From assembly GCF_001039355.2 (NCBI RefSeq), contig NW_019775401.1:64001-124000 (forward strand): 60,000 nucleotides of DNA, read 5' to 3'. The stretch comes from Lingula anatina (Eukaryota > Brachiopoda > Lingulata > Lingulida > Lingulidae). The position numbers and the translations under genes were made by a program. Each line of letters opens with the position of its first letter. Within the stretch, counting starts at the first letter, position 1. Below are positions 1 through 13,000 of the stretch, piece by piece. A model generated the notes under the pieces. It did not search any database and was not told the DNA's origin. It saw nothing but the letters and a program-made list of their open reading frames with translations.

Positions 1-426
1 CATAGGATACTAAACCATTCAGCAAGTGTTGCTGTTAGGATACCTTGTCAATTTTCAATTTACGACAGTTTTAAAGAAAACCAAAACATTATATGACATT
101 GTGGTTTTTCTCAGGATTTGGGGTACCAAAATGTGAATGTGTAATTTGATCATTGATTTACAGTCCAACTTAAGCAAGCCCAACCAACCAACCCCAAAAT
201 TTTATAAGCTGCCGTATCATCTTAGGAAATAAAGGCTGTCTTTTGAGGCTAATGGCGGACAAAATGATGACTGGACGGCTCTCTGGGAAAAACCTTGTAT
301 GACATTGACCAGAAGCATCTGTTCATAATTTTAGAAATTTATTCGGTCAGTATATACTGCTTCCAGTTGCTTTGGTTCTACTTATTGTTGAGATACCTAG
401 AGATACCTTGGTCTGCCTCCCCGCTG

Positions 427-431
427 TGACT
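427..431. repeat. Target-site duplication, left copy (TGACT)
   Basis: TGACT directly abuts the left terminus of the inverted-repeat element and is repeated at 749-753. Confidence 0.7.
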
Positions 432-748
432 CAGGCCTACCCAACTACCAGACTCGGCACCGAATCATCCAGAATTCACCGGTAGATCAGACCATACTAC
501 CCGTTTTCAAGGTGTGTGTCAGATCGCATTACACAGTATCAGACGCGACACCGCTCTTGCCTAGTATGCGATGTGATAGTGACGATTCTCAGTGGGGTTG
601 AAAAGCATTGCATCACCACTCAAAATTTGTTCAGGGTATGATACTGTGTAATGCGATCTGACACACACCTTGAAAACGGGTAGTGTGGTCTGATCTACCG
701 GTGAATTCTGGATCATTCGGTGCCGAGTCTGGTAGTTGGGTAGGCCTG
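432..748. mobile_element. MITE-like palindromic element with 110-bp terminal inverted repeats
   Basis: The arm at 432-541 is the reverse complement of 639-748 with about two mismatches over 110 bases, around a 97-bp spacer (542-638). Ends are CAGGCCTACC...GGTAGGCCTG. The element is flanked on both sides by TGACT (427-431 and 749-753), which fits a 5-bp target-site duplication. No transposase is encoded, so this is a non-autonomous DNA transposon. The element is richer in CpG than its AT-rich surroundings. The near-perfect arms imply recent insertion. I do not assign a superfamily: 5-bp duplications occur in more than one group, and the termini are not ones I recognise. Confidence 0.85.
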
Positions 749-753
749 TGACT
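749..753. repeat. Target-site duplication, right copy (TGACT)
   Basis: TGACT directly abuts the right terminus of the inverted-repeat element and matches 427-431. Confidence 0.7.
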
Positions 754-3388
754 GTTTTACTTGCTATTGTTGTGTGCAATTATTAAGTGACCACACGTTA
801 AGTAACAGAAAACTTATTGACACTTGGTTTTGAAGTTGGTGTAACATGTTACATGTGCCCAAAGCATCTTATCAAGATGAGATAACAATATAAATTTTTT
901 ATGAAAATACCTGTGTTACTGTATCACCAGTCAATCTGCCCTGGTCCTGATATAGCGCAGGTTCCCATCCATATGAAAATCACATTTAACAGATAAGCTC
1001 TCACTTATCATTTTGATTGTTTTCCTTTTTAAACCAAAAACACTGGATAGCATTTAGCACTGTTATTGCCCTTTTTCTTGTCTTGTGCAAGCTACTAAAC
1101 ATCTAGGTCTACTGTTCAAAAGAATTGAAATTTATAATGTAATCTAACATCTTTTGATTTAGTTATCTATTAGTCTGAAACTACAAACAAGTGTTGGCTT
1201 AAAGGTTAAAAGACATTCCTTTGTTTTATTTCATGAAAAGTGAATTAGTGACTGGTTAACAGCAGTGTTCCGAGAATTAAAAATAAATTGAAAAAAAGTA
1301 TATCATTCTTAGACTCCAGTTTATAAGCCAAGAGTCTAAAAATGTTCTTTGACAATTATATTTTAATTTGTTGATTTGCTCAGAATTAATTGCCATTAGA
1401 AAGTAGTTTAAACCTTTTGTGGATCTTTGAAGATTGGATAAAAAAGTGCTGCACTTGGTCCTGTCCTTTAAACAATATTTATTCTCTAGCAGAATTAAAC
1501 TGAGTAATAAATGCCTATATGTTCTTATGTAACTTACTCAGTGTGTCCTTTCTTAGAAATCCTGATGTCCTGGATTCTTGCTTACTAGTATTCCATTAAA
1601 TTCCTATTTATATTGTGTTTTGCAATTTGTTAAACTATATTTTGTTACAATGGGATTTTGTAAAACTTCTTAAAATGCACAGATATAAGGCCAGTATAAA
1701 AGTTGCAAGCATAATTTAAGAAAGAGTATGTTCAAACTTTGCATGACCCCCCAGACCTCTTTAACAATAACAAATAAATTTAAAAAAGCCTTGAACACAT
1801 AATTCACAAGCCTAAGTAGGCAATCCAGTTAAAAAAGCTTCTTTAGCTGAGCACTCTGGACAACATGACAAAACATGACAAGAGAGGCTGTACTGTGCAC
1901 ATATTTATGTTAATACTGTGCAATATGCTGGGGTGGTCATCTTGGTTTGTGTTTGCTGATTAACACGTCAGAAAGTTTTGTCTTTTGCCATGGATAATAA
2001 AATAATAGGATAATAAACATAGAAAACAAGTAAATATGCATTTGCTAAATGCAGGTGCCAGATTGGTTTTGATTTCTGGAGGCAGGTAGTTAATAGCATT
2101 TATCAAAGTCTGGAGACTAAGCTTCAAAATTGTAAGTTTTTTTCAGGATTTGTAGAAGAATTGGGTCAGAAATAATGGCAGACTGGTGAATGTGATATGA
2201 TACAGCTATGAATAAAAGAAGACAGCTTTTACCCACTGAATTTACACGTAAAATGACCATTACGAGTCCACCATGTTCTGGGTATCACTTTTGTTTCACA
2301 CTTATGGCTAGAAAGCTAACCCTGCCTTATATGGATTCTCACAAAAATTGTTATCTTGTCTCACAGTGACAACAGTCACATTTTAGGGCCTCTCAGATAA
2401 TTTCCATCAGAGAATACAGAGGGGTTGACACTGGGTGAGGGGTAGAGAAGTTCCTGAATGTAGACTTGATACATTTTTGTGCAAATTGACCTGCATAGGG
2501 CTAGAAATAATCACCGACACACTATTTCTTTGCTGATAATTTTCAATTAAACTGTCGCTTGAAGTTGAACTTGAAACAGCAGTACAGTTGAGAGTAAAAT
2601 ATCCTGTAGACCAGATTTTTTCCCACATCGGGTCAGTCTGCTGATTCTTTATAAGAATTTAGTCTGAAACAGTCATGCTTGGCCTCCAAAACTTTACATT
2701 AATCATGACTTTAGTGGGTGCTTTTGCCATTAAAAAAAGCAATAATATTTGTATGACATAACTGCATTCTTTCTGGAGTTCTTTTAGCATTTATGTGCCC
2801 ATTAGATGCATTGACTGCTTTTACTAGGAACAGGTTTCAAGTCTGCAATAATCAGTGAACTTTGTTTAATAATTCAGGCTACTGTATGCAACACTGAAGA
2901 GGGAAAACCTTATCTGCAGGTAGCATTTTAATATAAGTTGATGTGTTAAACTAAAACTAATGCAAATTAACAAGTTTCCTCTTGCTCTTGCTTGTAAAAC
3001 TTTGAGAATTCTATTTTCATGGTTGGGTAGACTAGAGGATATGCTGCTTGCAAAATATTCCAAACATGTTTATATGTCTGAAAGCTACATTATTGCTGTT
3101 TGCTAGAAAACTTCATCATTTAAAAAATGTATGAGGTATTGTCTTTTACTAACTGACTTGGTCATAAATATGCTCACTGTTATACCATCCACCTGTGACC
3201 TTTAAAAGGATGCAATTTTGATTTTATTTATGGACAAATCTCCATCTCTGAACATAGAGTCTGAAGGTTTTCAGCGACAGCCATACCATACTTTACAATT
3301 ACCATCAGGTGCAACTTCAAAAGCATTTAACCTACTTTACTGTGCCAACATAGTGATCATGGGCTTAAACTGTGAATGTTTTTTACAG

Positions 3389-3555
3389 GCCTTGTGAAGT
3401 GTTAAGTTTTAAGAGCATGTGCTGACTTGAAGATTGGATGTTGTTCAGCATATACCTATTACAACTACGTCTACAGTGGACTATGAATTGTGGTAGAATT
3501 CCATTCAAGTGAAAGGAGAGACATCTACCCATTGGAAGAGCCATGTTTCAAGGAG
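3389..3555 (+). other. ARHGEF28-like: Candidate alternative 5' leader exon, ending in a 13-nt coding start
   Basis: A T-rich tract ending TTTTACAG precedes position 3389, and a donor GAG|GTAACA follows 3555. Near the 3' end an ATG at 3543 in good context (GCCATG) opens the frame M-F-Q-G plus one base (phase 1). An in-frame TGA lies upstream at 3510-3512. Phase 1 is exactly what exon 2 (12368) needs, giving MFQG-DGWRMAYTPTEAPVY. This would be a second N-terminus, an alternative to exon 1 at 6965. It could instead be a purely untranslated exon or a chance acceptor/donor pair. No homology supports it, only signals and phase. Confidence 0.35.
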
Positions 3556-5105
3556 GTAACATTGATGTTTATACTGGTGACTCTTACATTAATAGCGGCA
3601 CCTGTTAAATAATGGCATTTTCTCTGTACAATTTAAACTTATGAATTCATACTGTTTGTATTTTTACTAACTTTGCATTGTACTGATAATTGATAGCCTA
3701 TTTAACAGTTTATTTTTAGTTAATTTTTTATTTATATTTTGTTAAACTGTTGGTGTAAAAGGCCTTTTTACTTCCAGCATTACATCTGAGTTATACAGCT
3801 GGAATGATGTGTTTTGAACTATTGACAGCTTAATGGCTTGGCTATGATGTAAGAGAATCACCTAAATGGACCCCTGCTTCAACATCTCCTTTCCCCCACC
3901 TTCAATTTGAACAATTAATTAACATCCTCATACATCAGGAAATGTACTAAGGGAGAAGTTGTAAAACAGAGACAAGTCCCAAGTAGAGTAGTTACAAGGT
4001 ACAAACTCTCAGAACATATTGCTTCAACTCTATAGCTTAGATATAATGCTCATTGTGAAAAGGCCTTAAATGTGATTATGCATTTTTTGACCTTGAACAA
4101 GTGTGCAAGTTGGCAACTTCCTGCACTGTTGACAAAAGTTGCTGTTGTTCATAATATGGTAAACAATAGGTCTACACATGTATATTATGAGAACAATGTA
4201 TGAAACCTTGTGTATATATGTATAAACACAAACATTTCCCATTAGGTATAACCTGTCAGTTGGAATATCCAAGGGTGTGTCAGAAAACTGATAACTGACC
4301 CTATAGTAACCCTATAGTTTCAAGCATTAATGAACCAATAGCTACTAATAAAGTGCTGTCCACATGTCACAATAACCTGTAGAGTGTTGGTGGTTGAGGT
4401 AAGTTGGGCCTGTTGACTGTAGATTTGTTCTGAACTTCACACATAGTCTTAGACTGAAACAGACTCATGGCACATGCAGTCACATGACAACATGAACTCT
4501 TCATTCCACTGCAGACTGATAAATCATATGCCAGCTATCTGGTGGTCTGGTGACGTAAATCAGTCTGTTACATAGTTAATCCAGTTATAAACATATTCAT
4601 ATTGAATTCAGTTCATAAATGGCATTTACAAGCATGTGGGCATATGTCATACTAATGTCTTACCAATTTTAGTACTGTCCGAGAAAATCTCTATCAGTTC
4701 ATCTGATGCCGGGAGTTATGGGTCAGTCAGTGTGTTAGTCCCCCTATTTTATGTACCAGTACTAGTAGTCAATTTCTCACAGACTGGCTATACTAAGGCT
4801 GTGTCATTTCAGAGAGCTGACAGTAGAGGAGAGTGAGGTGAGTCATTCTGTGAGCACTTTGAAATCCAATACACACAACCCAGCCCAGATAGTGGGCATG
4901 GACAAGTGCACCTTGTTGAGTGTAATGGGACAGATTTGTACAATCTTGACATTGCTGCATTCATATATAGTGATATTATTCAGTTATGGAGAGGTGGTAG
5001 AAATTATTAAAAATTTTTTGGTCAGAAGTAATCGAGTTGACCTTGCCTTGCAAATTAGCCTATGTTGTGGGTGCTCCCACAAGTCCTGATAAGTTGGTGC
5101 CCCTA

Positions 5106-5110
5106 CCCCC

Positions 5111-5141
<31 letters not shown>

Positions 5142-5147
5142 ACACAC
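5106..5147. repeat. Poly-C run followed by (AC)n microsatellite
   Basis: 22 C (5106-5127) run into ten AC units (5128-5147). This block creates spurious overlapping ORFs on both strands, rich in Pro/His/Thr on one and Gly/Val/Cys on the other. Confidence 0.95.
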
Positions 5148-5770
5148 CAACCCATACCCCGCCCAAGGCTAGAGATGATCTGTACAGACACCTGTGCCAG
5201 TCCACTAGATCACAATTCAACTATAGACTATTTCTGGTTTAAGTTAGCCCAGTTCAGAATGCAGCCACATCGCCTCATTCTTTAGTTGAGAATATCAACC
5301 TCCAGTCTACTGAGTTAGCTTAATTCTGTTGTTGTATAAATTATGCCACACTGTTTCATTTTACTGTTGGGTAAATGACCTTTGATGATGTACCAAGGCA
5401 TTTTAATTCTCTTGTTGTCATGCTCAGGGTAGTAGGAGTTGATAGCCTAGATGGCTGGGTCTCTTTGATCTCTGTGTTTTATTGCTGATTTGCTAGGTAA
5501 GTCCTACCTGACCCAGGCTGATTGGACACGAGTTTACAAGGGGATATTTTTACACTCCATTCTTTTAGGCCTGGTCCACACTCAGACTCACGTAGACTGA
5601 AAATAATTTAACTGGCAGTACTGGACATTTACAGTAGATGAAGATCTTCCATGCAATTGTGAACTAAGTTTGAATGTTGCATCAGGAGTGCCTTATAACT
5701 TTCATTGTGAACATTGCATTGTGTGACTGACCATTATTGTTTACATGTACATAATGTTATGCCCTCTTTC

Positions 5771-5801
5771 TTTACTTTATTTTACTTTATTTACTTTATT
5801 T
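5771..5801. repeat. Imperfect TTTACTTTAT tandem repeat
   Basis: Short T-rich repeat built from TTTACTTTAT and TTTAC units. Low-complexity intronic or flanking DNA. Confidence 0.7.
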
Positions 5802-6638
5802 TGAGAAGAGCTCACTATAGTTAATGTTCATCGTTAGGCTCCATGGAAAATGACCCCTGCCTGCTAATCACAGTGATGTAGAAACAGTTATTTTATGTTG
5901 GATGTTGAGATCTAAAGTGAGCCCCTAGCTTAAAATCTGTTGGTAGATTTATGATTATATTATATAAAAGGGTCTCTTGGAATCACTGTATAATATAAAA
6001 TGCCATTCCAAAATGGTAGTGGTTCCTTCTGTTTTACATTTGGCTGTAGTTAAAACATTGTGTAATTATGTAATTTTTTTTATTATGGATGTAAAAAAAG
6101 GGATGTAAAAAAAATGAAAGGGTTATATTTAGAGAAAGGGGCATATTTAGGAATGATACTTTGGAATGACCTTTTGTTTTTATGGTCATACTTCATAATC
6201 AGTTACTGATCCAAGTCCCCTTTTTTTGCGTTTGCATGCATGTACATATATGCTTGTGTGTAAAGGTGTCACATTATCACCTTGATGTGTTTTTATATTT
6301 GACTCAATTTTAACTCAAAAAAGCTGTCACTGGAAGGTGTGTACAATAATTTACTAGTCCTGTGGTATAATGGCATCATTTATTTATACTAGTGTTGCTA
6401 AACTGGTTATCTTATGTGACGCATGCAATGAGTATAATCTGAGTGCTTAAAAATTCATAGTAGATTATTCTGTGATAAGGTAAATATTGTGAATGATATA
6501 ATATTTATGTGATGGTGTTTCATCTAAAAACATCAGAAATCTAAGGATATATTGTAAGTTAGGCACATCACCAGGAACTGCTGTTCCATAGGCAATCATT
6601 ATGTGAAGTAACTAATATTCAAACAGGTGTTGTATGGC

Positions 6639-6659
6639 TGTGTGTGTGTGTGTGTGTGT
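6639..6659. repeat. (TG)n microsatellite
   Basis: Uninterrupted TG run of about ten units, roughly 300 bases upstream of the exon 1 start codon. Confidence 0.95.
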
Positions 6660-6964
6660 CATTCTGTCCTAGTTTGCATACTGTGAAAACCAGTAATCTG
6701 CCAACTGGTGTATTTGATCACACGCGTTCAATATGCAGGTGCTTTATATACTATTAATGCATGTTAACCTATCTACGGTGTATACCAGGACAGAAAATAC
6801 AGTAAGCTACTAGTATCCACATTCATGTATATTTTAAATCACTACCTCGATGGGAGACCTGTCTTATATTAGGAAACCTTCAGTAAGAACACTGCAAAGG
6901 ATTTCATCTTTCCACATCCCGGTGTAGTAGGAAGTAAGGAGAGACTTTGGCATATTATTTCAAA

Positions 6965-7043
6965 ATGTCAGAAAAACAACAGCAGCAGGTGAAGGACTCA
7001 AAAGAGATGTCTTTTCCTGAAGCTGGAATTTATTCAGATGCAG
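6965..7043 (+). CDS. ARHGEF28-like: Exon 1, N-terminus of the RhoGEF (residues 1-26)
   Basis: ATG at 6965 with A at -3 opens MSEKQQQQVKDSKEMSFPEA, continuing to residue 26. An in-frame TAA at 6935-6937 lies upstream with no intervening ATG, so this start is favoured. The donor CAG|GTAGGA leaves phase 1, completed by exon 2 to give Asp27. The peptide is polar, with four Gln in a row, and has no known motif; the N-terminal extension before the conserved EAPVY block appears lineage-specific. An alternative start is possible from the candidate leader exon at 3389-3555. Confidence 0.7.
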
Positions 7044-10000
7044 GTAGGACAATTTTCTGCTCAGTTGGAAATGAGAGAGTTTGCATAATTCCCTGTAAGG
7101 TTTAGAATTTGGAGTTTTGAGTTGTTATTGTGGGAACTAATATAAGTTATGGTTTCTTGTACAGGCACTTTGCAGTTTGAGACAGTTAAGACATACATTA
7201 AAAAGAAAGACTTAAACCAGGCACCTGTCTGGTTCACTGGTGCATAGACTATATATAGACTGAACTTGATTATTGCCTTAATTTAAAGAACTAAATTGCT
7301 TTGCAATGGGCATTGGAATGTGCAAATATACTTCTTTTCATATTCCAGCAACTTCCACAGGTTCTTTAAATCATTTAAATATTACAGGCTGATGTTTTCA
7401 CTGTACATGTGGGTTGTTTTTATGTGAATGATATCAATTATCAAAATATTTAGGACAGCATTATTTAAAGGTTGCCCTGGTGATGCCCCATTAGGATAAG
7501 CAGTGGATTATAGAAAATACTGTTCTTGTTTGTTGTATTGGTGCTAGCAATGCTTAAGGAATAATAGTCAAAAGTAGGATTTTAAAGTGAAAATTTTTAA
7601 TTAACATCATAACAGACCTTAACGCTTTTAACATATGGAAATGAACTGGCTAGGTAGCCACATTGGCAAGGTATGGTAATAGATTATAGGAAGAAACACC
7701 TGTGTGGTAGTGTGTTTTCTCTGTGTAACTGTACATTAAATTTTGAACATCCAATAGAAAACTTATTTGCACATGTGGATATAATGATGAAAAAAATATA
7801 TATAGCAGAAATCATATTTATTTTACTCCCACCATGTATGTTTTTAGGTGTGTATATCAAGTTAATGTGAATATAGTTGTTCTAAGATGTAGGAAGTATT
7901 TATTTAAGTAAAGTGTTAATGGAAGAAATATAAGTATTTATTGATATAATAATAATTCTTGGTATAGAGGAAACCATTCTACCTGAACCAGTAGGTTATG
8001 GTTATCATTGTGGTGTGATATTGATTGGACTGGCACTGAAGTGTAATATAAGCCTGATTCTTTATCACCAGAACACCTGTTACAACTTGATACTTCTTTT
8101 TGGAAAAACATCTAAGAAAAATATAACAAACAATAAAAATATATCATCTTTGGCATTTGACTCTGTTTATATCAGTTTATTGATTGATAAGAAAAAGGCA
8201 GGTTAAGGGTTCAATATGAGTTCTTAGTAAAAAAAAAGTTGCTGTTTGAGCTAAAAATAGCTCAATTTCTTAATAGCTGGAAGGTGACTTATTTTCATTA
8301 TTGCACTTTTAAAAAGTGTCATTATAGGAGAAGAAGATATTGAACAGAATACATTCTACTTGAGGTGATTTTCAGATATTGCACAGTAGAAGGTTATTAT
8401 AGCTCGTTTATGGCTGTGCATATACATAATGCATTGAAGTTATATTTTCATTAAAATTCATAAGCTATATAGATGATACAAGTCTGCATTAGCTACTGAT
8501 GGGAGTGTAAATGGGCTGTCAGTTTTCTGTCTAGCTTTTTTATCCAATATGCAACATTTGACAGAAACCTGCATAAAATGACATCATCTGTCCTCAAACT
8601 GAGTGCCATCATGGAATACTAAGTACAGCCCATTCATTTGCACAGCAGTTACTTTCAAAATGGTGATAGAAATCTTGCTGGGCTTTTTTTTTTTTCTAAA
8701 ATGCTTTTAACTGATACCGAATAACAATATAAAAAGATGGTTGTAAGAGATGGGTTAAATTGGTTTCATCATTATTTTTCCCAGCTTTACCCAAAATGAT
8801 AAAAGAAGTAAAGGATAATAGAATGTAATAAAAGGCATTATTAACACCTATAAAATGATTTATGCTTAAATCGTGACAGTTATGTTAGAAAAGCTGTATA
8901 AATGACATATCTTTCACAACAATGAGTTATAAATAAAAAAGGTGAACTTTAGCAGACATTCTTCACTGAAATATGTTGTTTGAAAGCGAAGTTAAAAAAT
9001 TCTTGGCACAGAATGTTTGTTAATGCTGGTGATACATACTTTTACAAGTCTTCACAAAGCAATGAAAATTGACCCAGTGAGACCACCATAGTCTTCAGAA
9101 AATGGCAAACGAGTACTATGAAGCAGTTAAAGTGGTAATGATCCTGAGCCCTCAGTTATTTTTAAGTATGAGGTTGGGGGAGTTCCTTAGTGCTGGTTGC
9201 TATGGTTATTTTGTTCACTTGAGCACTCTTACTTGGACCCCACCTATCAATTGCATTGTTGGTCCATTATGAATTAATGGAGTGTGTGTTCTGTCTGCAT
9301 TGGATGTTTCTGGAAAGTTGAAATGTTTGAAAAGTGGAAATGATTTGGCATCATGTTACTTATTCAAAGGTATTCCTATTACAGTCTCTTATCCCTCTAT
9401 GTGAAAAACCCCCCTTTTGCTTAAGAAAGCTTAATCTAAGTAGATTGTCTTTCAGATTGGTGCAGAAAGGGGTTATACATATTGATGGAAAGTAGTTATA
9501 TGGACAGATACTGCAAAGAAGGTTTCTAGTGAAAGTAAAGTTTTAAAAAATGCAAGTAATGTATTTTATGGTGTTTGTAAACAGAATTTGCAATTTAACT
9601 TTATCATTGAGTGTGAAGTTGTTTCTTGTCATCATCAACTCCATTACCATATTGAAATTAAGTAGAGGGTAAGAAAAGAACTTTACTGTAGAGAGACCAC
9701 TTGACCTACTAATGATCTCTGTCTCTCTTACATTGTCCGTGGTAAAATGGCATTATCGGAAAGGTCTAAATCCTTTGAGTAAATCCTAATACCTGTTCAC
9801 ATATTAGCCCATTTTACAGGCATTTTATTGGAGACATTTATTACGACCCTGTGTATATTTGGGTAATAGGAAGCATGAAACAAGGTGGAGGTGGGATAAA
9901 GATTGTGTTGCACCCTAAATAACAGCACTCAGTCCTTCCAGGTGGAAGGAAGGGATTTTGAAATAAGAACAGTAAATTACGTTTTGATGGAATAGAGTGT

Positions 10001-13000
10001 AGAATCATAATGTCAGTACATGATTGTATCTTTTTTTTCTTTAGAAATTAGGCAAATTAAAATGATTTCAAGTATATGCTTTATAATGGTTGATTAAGTT
10101 TTGTCTTTAAAAGAAGCATAGAAATTTTATGTGGTAATTTTTGATTTAAAAGACATTACCTGTGTACCCTTAGTCAAAGATGCAACATAGAAAAGTGGAT
10201 ATGATGAGAGTCTTATGGTTTAAAATGTAGTGGCTTTATTTTATAGGTGGTAGTGGTAAAGGACCCGTGCATCCTCTGTACAAATTTGCATTTTTTTTTA
10301 CTTAAACCCCTTTATTACAGACAGCATTACATTCTGAACATCATTACTCATATCATTACCACAATGGAAACTGCACCACACCTGCTGCAATCCACCACTA
10401 CCACATTCTCCATTGTTTTTCCCCCCTGCCCTGTCACATGATAGCACAGGTGATGGCCCAGACTGGGCTTGTTTGATTGTTGACAATATCAGACAACAAT
10501 CTTTGGCATCTCAGGCATGCAGACATAGTAGAATGTAACAAGAGTAAGTAAGGAAAAAAGATCTGTGGGTAAGTGAGGAGCCTGGACACTAATCCTCCCT
10601 TCTGGGGTTTCACCTTCCACCTATTAATTAGCATTATTGAAAATTTGCCCTAATCAGATGGGCATAGGCCAGTATTCTTCAGGCCTGGCCATTATAAGGA
10701 TTTAACTCGATAAATTAATGTGGTTAAAAGATGTTTAAGGTATGTTGTCGTAACATGGCTATGTCATACCTTAGATGGTATAAAATGAACTGGGTGGTAT
10801 TCCTGAAAAGCACCTCTGATAATACCATACGTCATGCAACATTGAATCATTGGTCTGCACCTCGGTAGATTTACTAGCTCCTAACTCTTTGTTTTACATT
10901 CTTCTGCCTACTAGTAGCACATTATTGTATTCCTCATCCTTATAATAGGACCATGCCCATAGCCAGGTGGGTTATGAGGATTATATTTAAGTCCATCTTA
11001 GAACCAACAACTGACAAAAAGAGCAGGTATGCTCATGAGGGAGAAAGTGATATTAAGAATGTTTGTGTTGATCAGAGTTAAATTGTGTTATTATTGTATT
11101 ATACTTAAACATAAGATAATCGTTTTCAAAACCATTCCAAAGATGGGGTGAATTTCTTAACCTTGTCCTTGATTAGTACTGGTCACTGGTATTGGGCAAT
11201 TTCTGGAAATTGTATTGGTCAGTTTCGTAAAGGAAGATCTGGTGGGATAGTTATCTTGTGTCTCATATAGCCAGTGTTTTATGTTGAGTTTGTACAGGGA
11301 GGGCACTTTGACCCAGAGGTTGAGACAGGTTATTTATCAGAACATTGTCCAGTGTCAACAAGATGTTGTAAAAGACTTTTATTTTGTAGTCAAATGTCTC
11401 TCAGGCAGATGCTTGGGTTTCCTATTAGTTGCTGGGTCAAGAGTTAATTGACTGTGTTGTGAGACATTGGGGTTGATTACACAGGACATGTCACTGGCTG
11501 CTTGATGACATCAAATGACTTTATTGTCCAAGATTTATAAAGCTTGTCACCAGAAGTGATGGGCAGTTATTTGAGTTGACCACTTGTGACATGCTGTTTA
11601 TAAGCAATCTGTGAAGGGGGAGATTTTTGTGTTGTTCACCTGGGTCTCCAGTGCCTCAAATAGGCTAACATACATAGGATATTATTTAGACCTGGGCTAA
11701 AATGCCCCCCCCCCCCCCCCAAACTGCATTATGATGAGAAAACACCCAGGAAAGGGGTGTGAACATGGAATATTGTTGTGACACCCGCACAACACCCTTT
11801 CACTGCATTCAGAACAAGTTTAACGTATAGCTGATATTGTGAAAGGTTTCAACAGATAATATGATTATGTAATTTGAGAAGTAAAAATTTGATAAATAAC
11901 TAGTCTCACTGACTATGAATTGTGACATGTGCAACTTATAATGCACATGATATTAAACACAGTTTTTCTCTCATTTTGAAGGCACTTTTAACATTTTTCC
12001 TCCTTTTTTTTAAAGCCAAAATTGCACAATCCTGTCTTGGTTGCATCAAAACATATTCAGTCTGTTGAGTGGGTGTCGGGTGTAACATGAGTATAAAGAG
12101 TAACCCCTGTAACTGTAAACATATTCTATAATTGTGCTCGGAATGTTGAAAGGCAGTTTTGCATTCTTTTAATGTGTTTTGCATTAACTGTGGCTGAATT
12201 GGTTTTAGCTTTTCAGTGAGGAATGAATGAGATATGTATTTTAATAATTTTATATCTGCAGGTAAAATTTCAGGAAAATACTGGTGTTATCTTCCGTTTT
12301 CACATCTTTGAATTATTTATTTCTATTTGAACAAGCACATTATTCCAGTCTATGTTTGTATTTTCAGACGGCTGGAGGATGGCTTATACCCCCACTGAAG
12401 CTCCAGTATATGTAAGTACAGCTTATCAAGACACCAATAGTAAAATTAGATACACTGATTTAATACATATCCAAGTCAGATTTTTTTTCATTGCTATGTA
12501 ATTGGTGTTAACCTTACCATGCTGCAATATCAGGACCAATAAGAAGTAGCAAGTCTGACTTAAATCCCAGATCAAAGGAAAGATTTGCTATTTATGATTA
12601 GGACGGTTCTTACCTGCACTTGACACAACAGTTGCCAGGCTAATTGAAAACTCTTGTTTAATTAATATCTGTAGATGTATAGGACGCCAGTGGTAGGTAA
12701 TGATTTATTACCTGTATGTATATATGAGACACATTCAGAACTGATCTCACTTCAATTTATTGAATTTAGTTCAACTAATATCACCAAACAGCCGATTGCT
12801 TTGTATAGAAATTCTAATTCTAATGCTTGATTGGGTCTTTTTGATTAGAGTCTTTATGGCATCTCGTTTCTCTGCAAAAATATCAGTTGAACCATTACTG
12901 GTTATAGTTAGACATGCACTTAAACATAAGTTCCAGATTTGATACTAAGGTACCATGTGTGTATGTAAACTAACGCGGAGGTTACTTAAAGACCAGCATG

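Larger units (their letters stand above)
1..3388. other. 5' flank or upstream intron, no gene recognised
   Basis: No open reading frame with a family signature, and no exon chain that I can support. The only structured element is the inverted-repeat transposon at 432-748. The rest is AT-rich unique-looking sequence. It could be intergenic, or an intron of the same gene if more upstream leader exons exist. Confidence 0.5.
3556..6964. other. Putative 5' intron or promoter region upstream of exon 1
   Basis: No coding exon recognised. It contains a poly-C/(AC) block (5106-5147), an imperfect TTTAC-type repeat (5771-5801) and a (TG) run (6639-6659). Shortly upstream of the exon 1 ATG several CpGs appear (about 6720-6925). 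The sequence CCCGGTGTAG before 6926 could be a weak acceptor for a 5' UTR exon. Neither a promoter nor a transcription start can be fixed. Confidence 0.4.

Noticed and set aside
4984-5285. Overlapping ORFs on both strands rich in Pro/His/Thr and Gly/Val/Cys
   Set aside because: Generated by the poly-C/(AC)n microsatellite, not coding.
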